64,000 nucleotides of DNA from Microbacter margulisiae (GCF_014192515.1 NZ_JACHYB010000002.1:682001-746000), one strand, 5' to 3'; shown: positions 7,933 through 18,152, numbered from the stretch's first letter. Numbers and translations are program-made. The notes: a model not told the origin generated them from the letters alone.

Positions 7933-9297
7933 ATGAAATTGACCCGTATTGCTATATTGTTATTGACTTTGTCATTAGGAATATCCGGATTTGCCCATCC
8001 CGCTGTTCGCGATAGTTTGAAGTTTCTCCAATGGGCTCCTACTCCGCCAATGGGATGGAACAGTTGGGACTGTTATGGTCCTACGGTAACAGAAAAAGAG
8101 GTTAAGGCAAATGCCAGTTATATGGCCCATAATTTGAAAAAATTTGGCTGGAAATATATCGTGGTAGATATCCGCTGGTACGTCAGTAATCCTAAAACCC
8201 ACGGATACAACGAGACAAACCCCGAGTACTGCTTAGATCAATACGGACGCTTTGTCCCTTCGCCGGTACGATTCCCCTCTGCTGCCAATAATAAAGGATT
8301 TAAACCGCTGGCTGACTATGTGCACCATCTTGGATTGAAATTCGGAATTCATATCATGCGTGGCATACCCAAGATTGCAGTCAAAGAAAATACGCCTATC
8401 CTGAACTCTCCTTATCATGCAGATGATATCTATAACACGAATGAACTATGCCAATGGTTGCATGACATGTACACCGTAGATGCCACAAAAGCGGGAGCAC
8501 AGGCTTATTATAACTCTTTGTTCGATTTGTATGCATCATGGGGAGTGGACTTTGTCAAGGTCGATGACCTGTCTCGTCCTTACCACAAAGATGAGATTGA
8601 TATGATCCGCAAAGCCATAGATCAATGTGGCCGTCCGATCGTATTAAGCACATCTCCGGGAGCAACGCCCATTACCGAGGCAGACCACATCGAAACCCAT
8701 GCCAACATGTGGCGTATTATGGACGACTTCTGGGATAACTGGCCTGAAGAGAAAGCACATTTTGCCCTGTTCGAACAATGGATTCGGTATTCAGGCTATG
8801 GGCATTGGCCGGATGGGGATATGCTGCCCCTTGGCAGAATAGGCATTCGTTCAGAGCGGGGTAACAATCGGCTCACACACTTCACGCCCGATGAACAATA
8901 TACGCTGATGTCCCTTTTCGCAATTTGTAAATCGCCATTGATCTTTGGAGGAGACTTACCTTCAAACGACGCTTTTACCTTATCGCTCATCACAAATCCG
9001 GATGTGCTGTATATTGATCAACACAGCATCCATAACAGGCTGTTGAAAAACGATAACGGGATAGTGATCTGGACAGCAGACTCACCCAAAGGAGATAAAT
9101 ATCTGGCTGTTTTTAATGCCACGGATGATCAGAATCCTCAACATGTGTCCGTCAACCGGCAATTGGCAGGAGTCGCATCGTCCTGCATGGTCACTAATAT
9201 TTGGACACATAAAACAGAAGGCCATTTTGGCGAAACATTCACCTGTGTGGTTCCCCGGCATGGAGTGAAGCTATACAAATTACAAAAAAGGCAATAA
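7933..9297 (+). CDS. GH27 alpha-galactosidase / beta-L-arabinopyranosidase-like, secreted
   Basis: A 454-residue retaining glycosidase. The first ~22 residues are a signal peptide. The (beta/alpha)8 barrel starts with the family motif PPMGWNSW (residues ~38-45). The predicted nucleophile is Asp211 in DFVKVDD and the acid/base Asp265 in RIMDD. The C-terminal ~100 residues form the antiparallel beta domain. GH27 covers alpha-galactosidases, alpha-N-acetylgalactosaminidases and beta-L-arabinopyranosidases. The usual YxKYDxC motif is altered here to FVKVDDL, and the neighbours all act on L-arabinose, so beta-L-arabinopyranosidase is a reasonable but unproven choice. It is the first gene of the block running to the terminator at 17979. 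Confidence 0.88.
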   Translation: MKLTRIAILLLTLSLGISGFAHPAVRDSLKFLQWAPTPPMGWNSWDCYGPTVTEKEVKANASYMAHNLKKFGWKYIVVDIRWYVSNPKTHGYNETNPEYCLDQYGRFVPSPVRFPSAANNKGFKPLADYVHHLGLKFGIHIMRGIPKIAVKENTPILNSPYHADDIYNTNELCQWLHDMYTVDATKAGAQAYYNSLFDLYASWGVDFVKVDDLSRPYHKDEIDMIRKAIDQCGRPIVLSTSPGATPITEADHIETHANMWRIMDDFWDNWPEEKAHFALFEQWIRYSGYGHWPDGDMLPLGRIGIRSERGNNRLTHFTPDEQYTLMSLFAICKSPLIFGGDLPSNDAFTLSLITNPDVLYIDQHSIHNRLLKNDNGIVIWTADSPKGDKYLAVFNATDDQNPQHVSVNRQLAGVASSCMVTNIWTHKTEGHFGETFTCVVPRHGVKLYKLQKRQ

Positions 9298-9433
9298 AAA
9301 AAAGGAAGCAAACGGACCTGATAAAGCTTTTCAGGAGATGAGTCAGTCCGATAAGCAGATTCAAAATTTGGGAATATACGATTATAGCAAGTTTTAAGCA
9401 ACCCGTAAAAACACGCATTTTATCCATATTACC

Positions 9434-11428
9434 ATGAGGAATAAGAAGCACTTATTATTAGGAATAATGCTGATATCACTGCCTTTGATGGCTCAAAGGA
9501 GAGACTATCCTATTCAGGAAGTTCCGTTCAGCAAAGTAACTATTGACGACCAGTTTTGGCTTCCCAGGATTGACACTAACCGGACAGTAACCATCCCCTC
9601 ATCGTTCAAAAAGTGCGAAGAAACCGGGAGGGTAGAAAACTTTATCCTTGCAGGGAAGAAAAATGCAGACCCTTCCTTTAAAGGAAAATTCCAGACCCAA
9701 TATCCATTTGACGACACGGATATATATAAAATTATTGAGGGAGCTGCCTATTCCCTGACAGTCCACCCTGACCCGAAGCTCGAAAAGTATGTGGATAGCC
9801 TGATCACCATTATTGGGAAAGCCCAGGAACCGGACGGATATTTATATACCGCCCGCACCATTGACCCGGAACATCCGCACCCATGGTCCGGTGCCCAAAG
9901 ATGGGTAAATGAATCGATACTAAGCCATGAAACCTACGATTCGGGACATCTCTTTGAAGCTGCCGCTGCCTGGTACCAGGCCACCGGACAACGTAACTTC
10001 TTGGATATTGCACTCAAGAATGCCGATCTGCTATGCCGCGTCTTTGGTCCCGGCAAGCGACATGATGCTACCGGACATGAAATCGTTGAGATGGGTTTAG
10101 TACGTTTATACCGCATTACCGGCGAAAAGAAATACCTCAATCTGGCCAAGTTTTTTATCGACTGCCGGGGAAGATACAACAATCCCAGATCCACTTATTC
10201 ACAAGATGACAAACCGGTCGTTGATCAAACTGTTGCTGAAGGTCATGCGGTGAGGGCCGGTTATCTGTATTCAGGAGTGGCCGATGTTGCTGCGCTAACC
10301 GGCGATACTGCTTATCGGCATGCCATTGACAAGATATGGAACAATATGGTTTCAAAGAAATATTATATTACTGGAGGTATCGGCGCCATTCCAAAGTGGG
10401 AAGGATTTGGAGATAATTACCAGTTGCCAAACCTGACTGCCTATAATGAGACTTGCGCTTCTATTGCAAATGTATTCTGGAACTACCGCATGTTCCTGTT
10501 GCATGGAGATGCAAAATATATTGATGTTCTTGAACGTACGCTATATAACAGTTTACGCGCAGGAGTTTCCATCAGTGGTGATAAATTCTTTTATGCCAAT
10601 CCGCTTGCCTGTGACGGGAAGTTCCAGTTTAACCGGGAAAGTTTAACCCGCCAGCCGTGGTTTGATTGCTCATGTTGCCCCACAAATATGTGCCGCTTCA
10701 TGCCTTCCCTGCCAAAATATATTTACGCACAAAACAGGGACAGCCTTTATATCAATTTGTTTGTAGGCAGCAAAACCGACGTTACATTAAACGGAAGAAT
10801 GCCGGTAAAAATAGATCAACAGACAAATTATCCATGGAGCGGAAATATCAGGATAGGTGTCCATCCGGAACATCCTTCCCGCTTTTCAGTTTGCCTCCGT
10901 ATCCCGGGGTGGGTACAAAACCAGCCTGTGCCCAGCAACCTGTATGCGTTCAAACATACTGATCCGAAAACTTTTACAATAAGAATCAACGGGAAACCTG
11001 TTTCTTTCATAAAAAGGAAAGGATATGCCGTTATTAGCCGGACATGGGGAAAGAATGACGAGATTGCATATACCCTTCCCATGCCTATCCGACGTGTGAT
11101 AGCCAATCAGCAGGTTAAGAATGATCAGGGGAAAGTGACTTTGGAACGGGGTCCGATTGTCTATTGCCTGGAAGGAATAGATAACGGAGGAAATGTTTCG
11201 GACATCATACTTCCCGATGCCACAAAACTAAAAACAACATTTTATCCTGATTTGTTAGGTGGCATCGACATGATAACAGGCGAGGCCAAAGTGGTTAAAC
11301 AAACGAATCAAGGAGTAGTTAATCAGAGCTGCCTCATCAAAGCCATTCCATATTACGCATGGAGCAACCGGGGAGTCGATGAGATGGAGGTATGGATTCC
11401 TGACCATTCAGGGGAAAATCATAAATGA
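9434..11428 (+). CDS. GH127 beta-L-arabinofuranosidase, secreted
   Basis: A 664-residue enzyme of the former DUF1680 family. Residues 1-~20 are a signal peptide (HLLLGIMLISLPLMAQ). The catalytic (alpha/alpha)6 barrel shows every hallmark of the Bifidobacterium HypBA1 enzyme: Glu323 (WEGFG, acid/base), the zinc ligands Glu339 and Cys341 in NETC, and the pair Cys414-Cys415 in CSCCPTN, of which the first is the cysteine nucleophile. These assignments come from matching spacing to HypBA1. It releases beta-L-arabinofuranose from plant glycoproteins or rhamnogalacturonan II. It lies 136 bp after GH27; the symporter and ribulokinase follow. The family assignment is very secure. Confidence 0.95.
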   Translation: MRNKKHLLLGIMLISLPLMAQRRDYPIQEVPFSKVTIDDQFWLPRIDTNRTVTIPSSFKKCEETGRVENFILAGKKNADPSFKGKFQTQYPFDDTDIYKIIEGAAYSLTVHPDPKLEKYVDSLITIIGKAQEPDGYLYTARTIDPEHPHPWSGAQRWVNESILSHETYDSGHLFEAAAAWYQATGQRNFLDIALKNADLLCRVFGPGKRHDATGHEIVEMGLVRLYRITGEKKYLNLAKFFIDCRGRYNNPRSTYSQDDKPVVDQTVAEGHAVRAGYLYSGVADVAALTGDTAYRHAIDKIWNNMVSKKYYITGGIGAIPKWEGFGDNYQLPNLTAYNETCASIANVFWNYRMFLLHGDAKYIDVLERTLYNSLRAGVSISGDKFFYANPLACDGKFQFNRESLTRQPWFDCSCCPTNMCRFMPSLPKYIYAQNRDSLYINLFVGSKTDVTLNGRMPVKIDQQTNYPWSGNIRIGVHPEHPSRFSVCLRIPGWVQNQPVPSNLYAFKHTDPKTFTIRINGKPVSFIKRKGYAVISRTWGKNDEIAYTLPMPIRRVIANQQVKNDQGKVTLERGPIVYCLEGIDNGGNVSDIILPDATKLKTTFYPDLLGGIDMITGEAKVVKQTNQGVVNQSCLIKAIPYYAWSNRGVDEMEVWIPDHSGENHK

Positions 11429-11567
11429 AGCAAATACAGGCAATAATACATGTATACAACAAGCAAAACTTTCTGAAAAGGACAGCAATATGAAACGAAC
11501 ATCTCAATCGCCTACATCTAAAGAAATGGGTTACAAACGGCATGCTGCCATACGCACGGACATCAAC

Positions 11568-11587
11568 TTTTCCTGAAACGGGAAAAG
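11568..11587. promoter_or_regulatory. Hairpin CTTTTCC-N6-GGAAAAG before the symporter gene
   Basis: A perfect 7-bp stem with a 6-base loop, 60 bp upstream of the symporter ATG, in the 218-bp gap after GH127. No T-run follows. It could be an operator or an mRNA processing/stability hairpin. Confidence 0.35.
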
Positions 11588-11646
11588 CGCATAAAAGCAC
11601 TTGGATATACAACAGATAATCATAAATTTAATAAAAACAAAAAACA

Positions 11647-13392
11647 ATGAATTGGAATTCACATGAGTTTATTTGGCTCGACTGGGTAATCATTGCAGTA
11701 GGTATTCTGGCTGTAGCCTGGGCAGTATGGTATTCGATAAACAAGCATAAAAAAGCCCAAAAGGGTGCCGACAGTCAAGATTACCTCTTTGGTAAAGGCG
11801 AACCATGGTACATCATCGGAGCGGCTATTTTTGCGGCCAACATTGGTTCGGAACATCTTGTCGGTCTTGCAGGTACCGGAGCAAAAGCAGGTGTTGGTAT
11901 GGCACACTGGGAAATGCAGGGTTGGATGATTCTTATTCTGGGGTGGCTTTTCGTTCCATTTTATCAGCTTATGAACAATAAGTTAGGTAAAATCATTACT
12001 ATGCCCGACTTTCTCAAAAACCGTTACACACCAGCCACCGGTTCGTGGCTATCCATCATAACACTCATAGCCTACGTACTGACCAAAGTAAGCGTCACAG
12101 CCTTCACGGGTGGTATTTTTATGGAAAGTCTTCTTGGTTTGCCATTCTGGTACGGAGCTATCGGCTTGATTGTGCTGACAGGGATTTTCACTGTCTTTGG
12201 CGGCATGAAAGGCGTAATGACGCTATCGGCTATTCAGACACCCATTCTAATCATCGGTTCATTTCTGGTACTTTTCCTTGGATTATCGGCGCTCGGTCAT
12301 GGAAGTATCAGTGCTGGCTGGACAGACATGATTAATTATTCCAAAACGCTTAATGTCGGTAAGGATGGCGTCGCCTACGGCACCAACCATTTATTTCACT
12401 TCAATACCGGTGACCCGTTGTATGACGACTATCCGGGCTTCTGGGTGTTTATCGGAGCTACTATTATCGGATTCTGGTATTGGGCAACCGACCAGCATAT
12501 TGTTCAACGGGTACTCGGGCAAAGCAAAGGCGAAGCCAACGATGTGGTCATGAAACGGGCCCGCAGAGGAACAATCGCTGCCGGTTATTTTAAATTATTA
12601 CCTGTTTTTATGTTCCTGATTCCAGGAATGGTAGCAGCTGCATTGGCTGCACGTCCTGATAGCGGTTTTTCATTGGCCAACCCTGATATGGCTTTTGGCC
12701 AAATGGTGAAGTTCGTATTACCTGCTGGTGTTAAAGGGATTGTAACAATTGGATTTATATCGGCTCTTGTTACTTCATTATCTGCATTCTTCAACTCTTG
12801 TGCTACGCTGTTTACAGAAGATTTCTATAAACCAAACTTCAAGGGTAAGAGCGAAGAAAGATATGTTTTGGTAGGTCGTATTGCAACAGTTGTAGTGGTT
12901 ATCTTGGGTATGGCATGGATACCTGTGATGATGAGTCTCGGCAGCTTGTATTCTTACCTGCAAGGGATTCAATCGTTGCTTGCACCGGCCATGGTGGCTG
13001 TATTTGTACTGGGAATATTCTCAAAAAAAATTACCCCTAAAGCCGGCGAAACTGGTTTAATAGTCGGTTTTGGTATCGGTATGGTACGCTTGCTGACCAA
13101 TATATTAACAGATACGGGTAAAAACGTAATGACCGGTTCTTTCTGGAATTCTACCTATTGGTTCTGGCACACCAACTGGCTTATTTTTGAAGTTTGGTTG
13201 CTTATTTTCATTATGTTGACCATGGTTGTGGTATCGTTTTTTACGCCTAAACCAACTGCTCAACAGGTTGAATTTATCACTTTTACCAAAGATTACAAAG
13301 CGTTGATCAACAAAAGCTGGAACAAATGGGATGTGATTACGTCACTGGGCGTTGTAGCCTTATGCGCTGCATTTTACTGGTATTTCTGGTAA
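11647..13392 (+). CDS. Sodium:solute symporter (SSS/SGLT family)
   Basis: A 581-residue inner-membrane sugar transporter. About 14 hydrophobic segments are visible, starting near residue 12 (WVIIAVGILAVAWAVW). Family motifs include FAANIGSEHLVGLAGTGAKA (residues ~60-80) and the sodium-site helix ALVTSLSAFFNSCATLFTEDFY (~375-397). It resembles the SGLT branch that takes up galactose, glucose or arabinose with sodium. Sitting between GH127 and ribulokinase, it probably imports L-arabinose; this is inferred from context. There is no SusC/SusD pair in the cluster, so outer-membrane entry must use another porin. Confidence 0.93.
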   Translation: MNWNSHEFIWLDWVIIAVGILAVAWAVWYSINKHKKAQKGADSQDYLFGKGEPWYIIGAAIFAANIGSEHLVGLAGTGAKAGVGMAHWEMQGWMILILGWLFVPFYQLMNNKLGKIITMPDFLKNRYTPATGSWLSIITLIAYVLTKVSVTAFTGGIFMESLLGLPFWYGAIGLIVLTGIFTVFGGMKGVMTLSAIQTPILIIGSFLVLFLGLSALGHGSISAGWTDMINYSKTLNVGKDGVAYGTNHLFHFNTGDPLYDDYPGFWVFIGATIIGFWYWATDQHIVQRVLGQSKGEANDVVMKRARRGTIAAGYFKLLPVFMFLIPGMVAAALAARPDSGFSLANPDMAFGQMVKFVLPAGVKGIVTIGFISALVTSLSAFFNSCATLFTEDFYKPNFKGKSEERYVLVGRIATVVVVILGMAWIPVMMSLGSLYSYLQGIQSLLAPAMVAVFVLGIFSKKITPKAGETGLIVGFGIGMVRLLTNILTDTGKNVMTGSFWNSTYWFWHTNWLIFEVWLLIFIMLTMVVVSFFTPKPTAQQVEFITFTKDYKALINKSWNKWDVITSLGVVALCAAFYWYFW

Positions 13393-13482
13393 CAAAAGGT
13401 GAATAATAACCAACAGAATTCTTTACAGCAACAAATCATCTGATAGTTTATCTGAAAATCAAAATATTTAAATCAAGAAGTT

Positions 13483-15156
13483 ATGTCAAAATACACCATT
13501 GGAGTGGATTACGGATCGGATTCAGTTCGTTCCCTTATTGTGAATGCAGAAAATGGGCAAGAAGTAGCTGGTAGCGTATTTTATTATCCACGCTGGAAAG
13601 CAGGAAAATATTGCAATCCTTCAAAAAATCAGTTCCGCCAGCACCCGCTTGACTATATCGAAGGGCTTGAATTTACCATCAGGGAAGCGCTTTCGAAATC
13701 TCCGGATAACGTGGCTGAAAATGTTGTGGCTATTTCAGTCGACACCACCGGATCAACGCCTGTTGCAGTTAACGAAGCAGGTATTCCGCTATCATTGTTA
13801 CCCGAATTTGCCGAAAATCCGAATGCAATGTTCGTTTTATGGAAAGATCACACAGCAACACAGGAAGCAGAAGAGATTAATACAATGGCCCGTTCATGGG
13901 GCGGAGAAGATTACACAAAATATGAAGGAGGGATTTATTCTTCGGAATGGTTCTGGGCAAAACTGCTACATGTGCTCCGCGAGGATGCAAAGGTACGCGA
14001 AGCTTCCTTTTCATGGGTGGAACATTGCGATTGGATTCCTGCACTAATCACAGGTAATACAGATCCGCTTAGCATGAAACGCAGCCGATGTGCTGCCGGG
14101 CATAAAGCTTTATGGCATGAGGATTGGGACGGACTTCCACCCGAAGAATTTCTTGTTAAGCTAGATCCTCTGTTGAAGGGATTACGTGAACGGTTATTTT
14201 CACAAACAGATACGTGCGACATAAAAGTAGGCAATCTTTCTCCTGAATGGGCGACACGGTTAGGTTTACCTGAATCAGTTTCCGTAGGAGTCGGCGCTTT
14301 TGATGCTCATTTAGGCGCTATTGGAGGAGAAATAAAACCTTACTATCTTAGTAAAGTGATGGGAACTTCAACATGCGACATCCTAATAGCTCCTGAAAAA
14401 GAAGTAAAAGGCAAATTGGTCAAAGGCATTTGTGGACAGGTCGACGGTTCTGTAGTGCCCGGAATGATGGGGCTGGAAGCTGGGCAATCGGCTTTCGGAG
14501 ATGTATATGCTTGGTTCAAAGAGTTGCTGATGTGGCCTGTCAACACACTGCTGAGCTCTTCTGCTGTGCTGGATGAAACAACAAGAAAAAAACTCATAGA
14601 TGAAATTTCCTCTGCCATGATTCCGGAACTGGAACGCCAGGCACTGAAAATACCAATTGGTGAATCCGGGGTGATTGCCCTTGATTGGATGAATGGACGG
14701 CGGACACCCGATGCAAACCAACTACTAAAAGGAGCCATAACAGGAATTACACTGGGAACGGATGCTCCCCGCATTTACCGGGCATTAGTGGAAGCAACCG
14801 CTTTCGGGGCAAAGAAAATTGTAGATCGCTTTATAGAGGAGGGCGTAGAAATTAAAGGCGTAATTGCCTTAGGAGGGGTTGCCAAGAAATCAAAATTCGT
14901 CATGCAAACCGTATCAGACGTCCTGGATATGCCAATTCTTGTTGCCAGTAGCGAACAGGCATGTGCATTGGGATCTGCCATGGCAGCAGCCGTAGTTGGC
15001 GGTTTATACCCTTCTGTACTCGATGCCCAAAAAGCTATGAGCAATGGGTTTGATGCCGAATATCAGCCTGATGCAGCTAACGCGAAAGCTTACAAAGCTT
15101 TGTATGAAAAATATTCTATACTTGGTGGTTTTATTGAGCAACAGACAAACAAATAA
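13483..15156 (+). CDS. araB: L-ribulokinase
   Basis: A 557-residue FGGY carbohydrate kinase that phosphorylates L-ribulose to L-ribulose-5-phosphate. The N-terminus MSKYTIGVDYGSDSVRSLIV is the ribulokinase phosphate-binding motif, with the typical SVR. CAAGHKALWHEDWDGLP (residues ~204-220), GAFDAHLGAIGG and ALGGVAKKSKFVMQ (C-terminal FGGY-2 motif) also fit AraB. Its length matches the family (~550-570). It follows the symporter by 90 bp. L-arabinose isomerase (araA) and ribulose-phosphate epimerase (araD), needed on either side of this step, are not in the window and must be encoded elsewhere. Confidence 0.95.
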   Translation: MSKYTIGVDYGSDSVRSLIVNAENGQEVAGSVFYYPRWKAGKYCNPSKNQFRQHPLDYIEGLEFTIREALSKSPDNVAENVVAISVDTTGSTPVAVNEAGIPLSLLPEFAENPNAMFVLWKDHTATQEAEEINTMARSWGGEDYTKYEGGIYSSEWFWAKLLHVLREDAKVREASFSWVEHCDWIPALITGNTDPLSMKRSRCAAGHKALWHEDWDGLPPEEFLVKLDPLLKGLRERLFSQTDTCDIKVGNLSPEWATRLGLPESVSVGVGAFDAHLGAIGGEIKPYYLSKVMGTSTCDILIAPEKEVKGKLVKGICGQVDGSVVPGMMGLEAGQSAFGDVYAWFKELLMWPVNTLLSSSAVLDETTRKKLIDEISSAMIPELERQALKIPIGESGVIALDWMNGRRTPDANQLLKGAITGITLGTDAPRIYRALVEATAFGAKKIVDRFIEEGVEIKGVIALGGVAKKSKFVMQTVSDVLDMPILVASSEQACALGSAMAAAVVGGLYPSVLDAQKAMSNGFDAEYQPDAANAKAYKALYEKYSILGGFIEQQTNK

Positions 15157-15190
15157 TACCCAACACACTAATTTCTAAAATGAGAGTAAT

Positions 15191-16360
15191 ATGAAAAACA
15201 TTCAACATTATGTATGGCTAAGCCTTACGATTGCCATGCTGGCTTCATGCAAGTCGCATACGGCAACCAATCAACAACAAAGTACCAATCCCGGCGTTCC
15301 CGTCTTGCAGGCAAAGAATTTTGCAGACACCATTAACGGGAAAACAACGAGCCTCTATCTCCTGAAAAACAAGAATGGCATGCAGGTGGCTATCACCAAT
15401 TACGGAGCACGGCTGGTGAGCATCGTCGTTCCCGACAAAAACAATGTACCGACAGATGTAATCATAGGCTTCACAAATGTGAAGGAATACGTTACTTCTC
15501 CCGATCGTTTCTATGGAGCCATTATCGGGCGTGTGGCCAACCGGATTGCCAAAGGAATGTTTACTTTAGGCGGAAAGACATACCATCTGGCCATCAACAA
15601 TCCACCCAACTCATTACATGGTGGGGAACCCGGTTACCAGGATGTGGTCTGGGATGCTACACAACCCAATGACTCAACGGTGGAACTGAGCTACCTGTCA
15701 AAAGACGGGCAAGCGAATTATCCGGGAAACCTGCAGATTCATGTGACCTATACCCTGGGATCAGACAATGCATTAAAAATTAGTTATGAAGCCCAGACGG
15801 ACAAAACAACCCTGGTCAGCCTGACAAACCACTCCTACTTCAACCTTAACGGAGAAGGCAGCGGAACCATCGACAACCAGGAGCTTCAACTGAATGCCGA
15901 CCAGGTTACTCCTGTGGATTCCACTCAGATTCCAACCGGCAAGTTTGATTCAGTGGCAGGAACGCCGTTTGATTTCCGTACCTTAACGGCCATAGGGAAA
16001 CGCATTGGGGAAAAGAATACCCAGCTGGCTTACGGAAAAGGCTATGATGTCAACTATGTATTGAATAATCCCAAAGCAGGCAGCCTGTTCCATGCAGCAA
16101 CAGTTATTGGTGACAAATCAGGTATACAAATGGATGTTTATACTGTTGAGCCGGGGCTTCAGTTCTACAGCGGGAATTTCATGGCAGGAAACAATATCCT
16201 TCAAAATAAGAATATAAAAGACGGTTACCGCACGGCATTCTGTCTGGAAACACAACATTATCCGGATGCTCCAAACCACAAGAATTTCCCATCCATTGTG
16301 CTAAAGCCCGGAAAGAAATACGCAACATATTCTATCTATAAATTCTCTGTTGAAAAATAA
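15191..16360 (+). CDS. galM: Aldose 1-epimerase (mutarotase), lipoprotein
   Basis: A 389-residue galactose mutarotase-type enzyme that interconverts alpha and beta sugar anomers. Residues 1-20 form a lipoprotein signal ending in the lipobox LASC, so it is probably anchored in the outer or cytoplasmic membrane and works in the periplasm. The beta-sandwich domain shows the family motifs GRVANRIAKG (~110), NSLHGG (~138), the catalytic-histidine region LTNHSYFNLNGEG (~218), and VEPGLQFYSGNF with the catalytic glutamate region (~318). It starts 34 bp after araB. It would equilibrate arabinose released as one anomer by the retaining glycosidases. Confidence 0.92.
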   Translation: MKNIQHYVWLSLTIAMLASCKSHTATNQQQSTNPGVPVLQAKNFADTINGKTTSLYLLKNKNGMQVAITNYGARLVSIVVPDKNNVPTDVIIGFTNVKEYVTSPDRFYGAIIGRVANRIAKGMFTLGGKTYHLAINNPPNSLHGGEPGYQDVVWDATQPNDSTVELSYLSKDGQANYPGNLQIHVTYTLGSDNALKISYEAQTDKTTLVSLTNHSYFNLNGEGSGTIDNQELQLNADQVTPVDSTQIPTGKFDSVAGTPFDFRTLTAIGKRIGEKNTQLAYGKGYDVNYVLNNPKAGSLFHAATVIGDKSGIQMDVYTVEPGLQFYSGNFMAGNNILQNKNIKDGYRTAFCLETQHYPDAPNHKNFPSIVLKPGKKYATYSIYKFSVEK

Positions 16361-16420
16361 AGGCAACAAACAAGGGCCTCTTTCATTATTATAATTACCT
16401 GGTTTTTAATTTATCTAACT

Positions 16421-17959
16421 ATGAAAAGAATTAGTTTTTTCTTAATCAGCCTGATGCTTTCCGGAGGTTTTGCCATGGCGCAACCCTCCAAAGCAACTCT
16501 GGTCATTGCAACAGACCATCCCCAGTTTAAAATTCACAAAGAGATTTATGGTCAATTTGCTGAAGATTTGGGAGCAGGCATCTATGGAGGTATTTGGGTA
16601 GGAAAAAATTCAAAGATTCCCAATATTGATGGATACAGACGGGATATAGTGAATGCTATCAAGCAACTATCCGTCCCAGTCATCCGTTGGCCTGGAGGGT
16701 GCTTTGCCGATCAATATCATTGGATGGATGGCATCGGTCCCCAATCCCAACGCAAACCTATTATCAATAACAACTGGGGTGGCGGCGAGGAAGATAATAG
16801 TTTTGGAACCAATGAATTTCTCAATTTCTGTAAGCTGGTAGGAGCAGAACCTTATATAAGCGGAAATCTTGGAAGCGGTTCGCCTAAAGAAATGTCTAAT
16901 TGGGTACAATATATTACCGCGACAAACGGCCCGATGGCTGATCTTCGGAAAAAATATGGACACCCAGCCCCCTGGAAGGTTAAATTTTGGGGAGTCGGAA
17001 ACGAAAGCTGGGGCTGCGGTGGAAACATGACACCAGAGTATTACTCTGATTTATATCGCAGATTTTCAACTTTTCTTCCCAACTATAATGGAAATGTTCT
17101 TTACAAGATTGCCAGCGGAGCAAATGCTGATGATTACGACTGGACCAATGTTTTGATGAAAAATATAGGGTATAGGATGCAGGGAATTTCATTACATTAT
17201 TATACTGTTCCCAAAACCTGGGCAGACAAAGGATCGGCCACAAGCTTCAGTGATCAGGAATATCTCACATCGATTGAAAAAACATTACATATGGGCGAAT
17301 TGATCGCAAAACACTCTGCCATTATGGATAAATACGATCCCCAAAAAAAGATCGGATTAGTAGTGGATGAATGGGGAATATGGACCAATGTTGAACCTGG
17401 CACCAATCCGGCATTCTTATTCCAACAAAATTCCTTACGGGATGCGATCATCGCTGCATTGAATTTCAATATTTTCAATCAACATGCAGACAGGGTACGT
17501 ATGGCAAATATTGCACAGATGGTCAATGTATTGCAATCTATTATTCTGACCAAGGGAGATAAAATGATTTTAACGCCAACATATTATGCCTTTGAAATGT
17601 ACAAAGGACATATGGGAGGCCAATTCCTTGATTCGAACATGAAATGTGACTCCGTCAACCTTGGGAGTGAAGACAGTCCAATGCTAAGCGCTTCAGCTTC
17701 CGAAAAAGATGGCGTTCTAACTTTGTCGATTGTCAATATAGATCCAACAAGAGATGCAGATCTTACTTGCGTGCTCCGCGATGGAACATACAAAAGCGTT
17801 ATGGGAGAAATTCTCACCTCTAAGAATCTGACTGATATCAATACATTTGATCTTCCTTCTACAGTTCAATTGAAGCCTTTTACATCGGCCAAATTAAAAG
17901 GAAATGACGTTGTACTGAAAGTTCCTGCAAAATCAATCATTACATTGACGATTCAATAA
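16421..17959 (+). CDS. GH51 alpha-L-arabinofuranosidase, secreted
   Basis: A 512-residue exo-enzyme removing alpha-L-arabinofuranosyl residues from arabinan and arabinoxylan. Residues 1-~21 are a signal peptide (FFLISLMLSGGFAMAQ). The (beta/alpha)8 barrel has the N-terminal motif IYGQFAEDLG, PVIRWPGGCFADQYHW (~86-101), the acid/base Glu195 in GVGNESWG and the nucleophile Glu317 in VVDEWG. A C-terminal beta-sandwich follows. Length fits GH51 (about 500). Many bacterial GH51 enzymes are intracellular; this one has an export signal, which agrees with the extracytoplasmic GH127 and GH27. It is the last gene of the arabinoside block, with a terminator 20 bp downstream. Confidence 0.95.
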   Translation: MKRISFFLISLMLSGGFAMAQPSKATLVIATDHPQFKIHKEIYGQFAEDLGAGIYGGIWVGKNSKIPNIDGYRRDIVNAIKQLSVPVIRWPGGCFADQYHWMDGIGPQSQRKPIINNNWGGGEEDNSFGTNEFLNFCKLVGAEPYISGNLGSGSPKEMSNWVQYITATNGPMADLRKKYGHPAPWKVKFWGVGNESWGCGGNMTPEYYSDLYRRFSTFLPNYNGNVLYKIASGANADDYDWTNVLMKNIGYRMQGISLHYYTVPKTWADKGSATSFSDQEYLTSIEKTLHMGELIAKHSAIMDKYDPQKKIGLVVDEWGIWTNVEPGTNPAFLFQQNSLRDAIIAALNFNIFNQHADRVRMANIAQMVNVLQSIILTKGDKMILTPTYYAFEMYKGHMGGQFLDSNMKCDSVNLGSEDSPMLSASASEKDGVLTLSIVNIDPTRDADLTCVLRDGTYKSVMGEILTSKNLTDINTFDLPSTVQLKPFTSAKLKGNDVVLKVPAKSIITLTIQ

Positions 17960-17978
17960 TTGTGCAATTTTTACATGT

Positions 17979-18022
17979 AGTGAAGCCTTCTCTATATAAA
18001 AAGAGAAAGCTTCACTATTTTT
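17979..18022 (+). terminator. Terminator after GH51
   Basis: AGTGAAGC (17979-17986) pairs with GCTTCACT (18009-18016); an inner CTCT/AGAG extends the stem, and ATTTTTAT follows. Confidence 0.85.
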
Positions 18023-18132
18023 ATCAGGTTCGTTTTCCCCTATAATTCCAAATCAGGACCATCCAACAAATAAACCTTCTTTACATCAAAACAATCTCTG
18101 AAAAGAGAATTCCATTGTATTGATTTGATTCT

Positions 18133-18152
18133 TTGATGTAGCAAAACATCAA
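18133..18152. promoter_or_regulatory. Dyad TTGATGT-AGCAAA-ACATCAA
   Basis: A perfect 7-6-7 inverted repeat about 70 bp upstream of the -7 box of the hexuronate operon, with no T-run after it. It is the best operator candidate for this operon; no regulator gene is adjacent. Confidence 0.45.
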
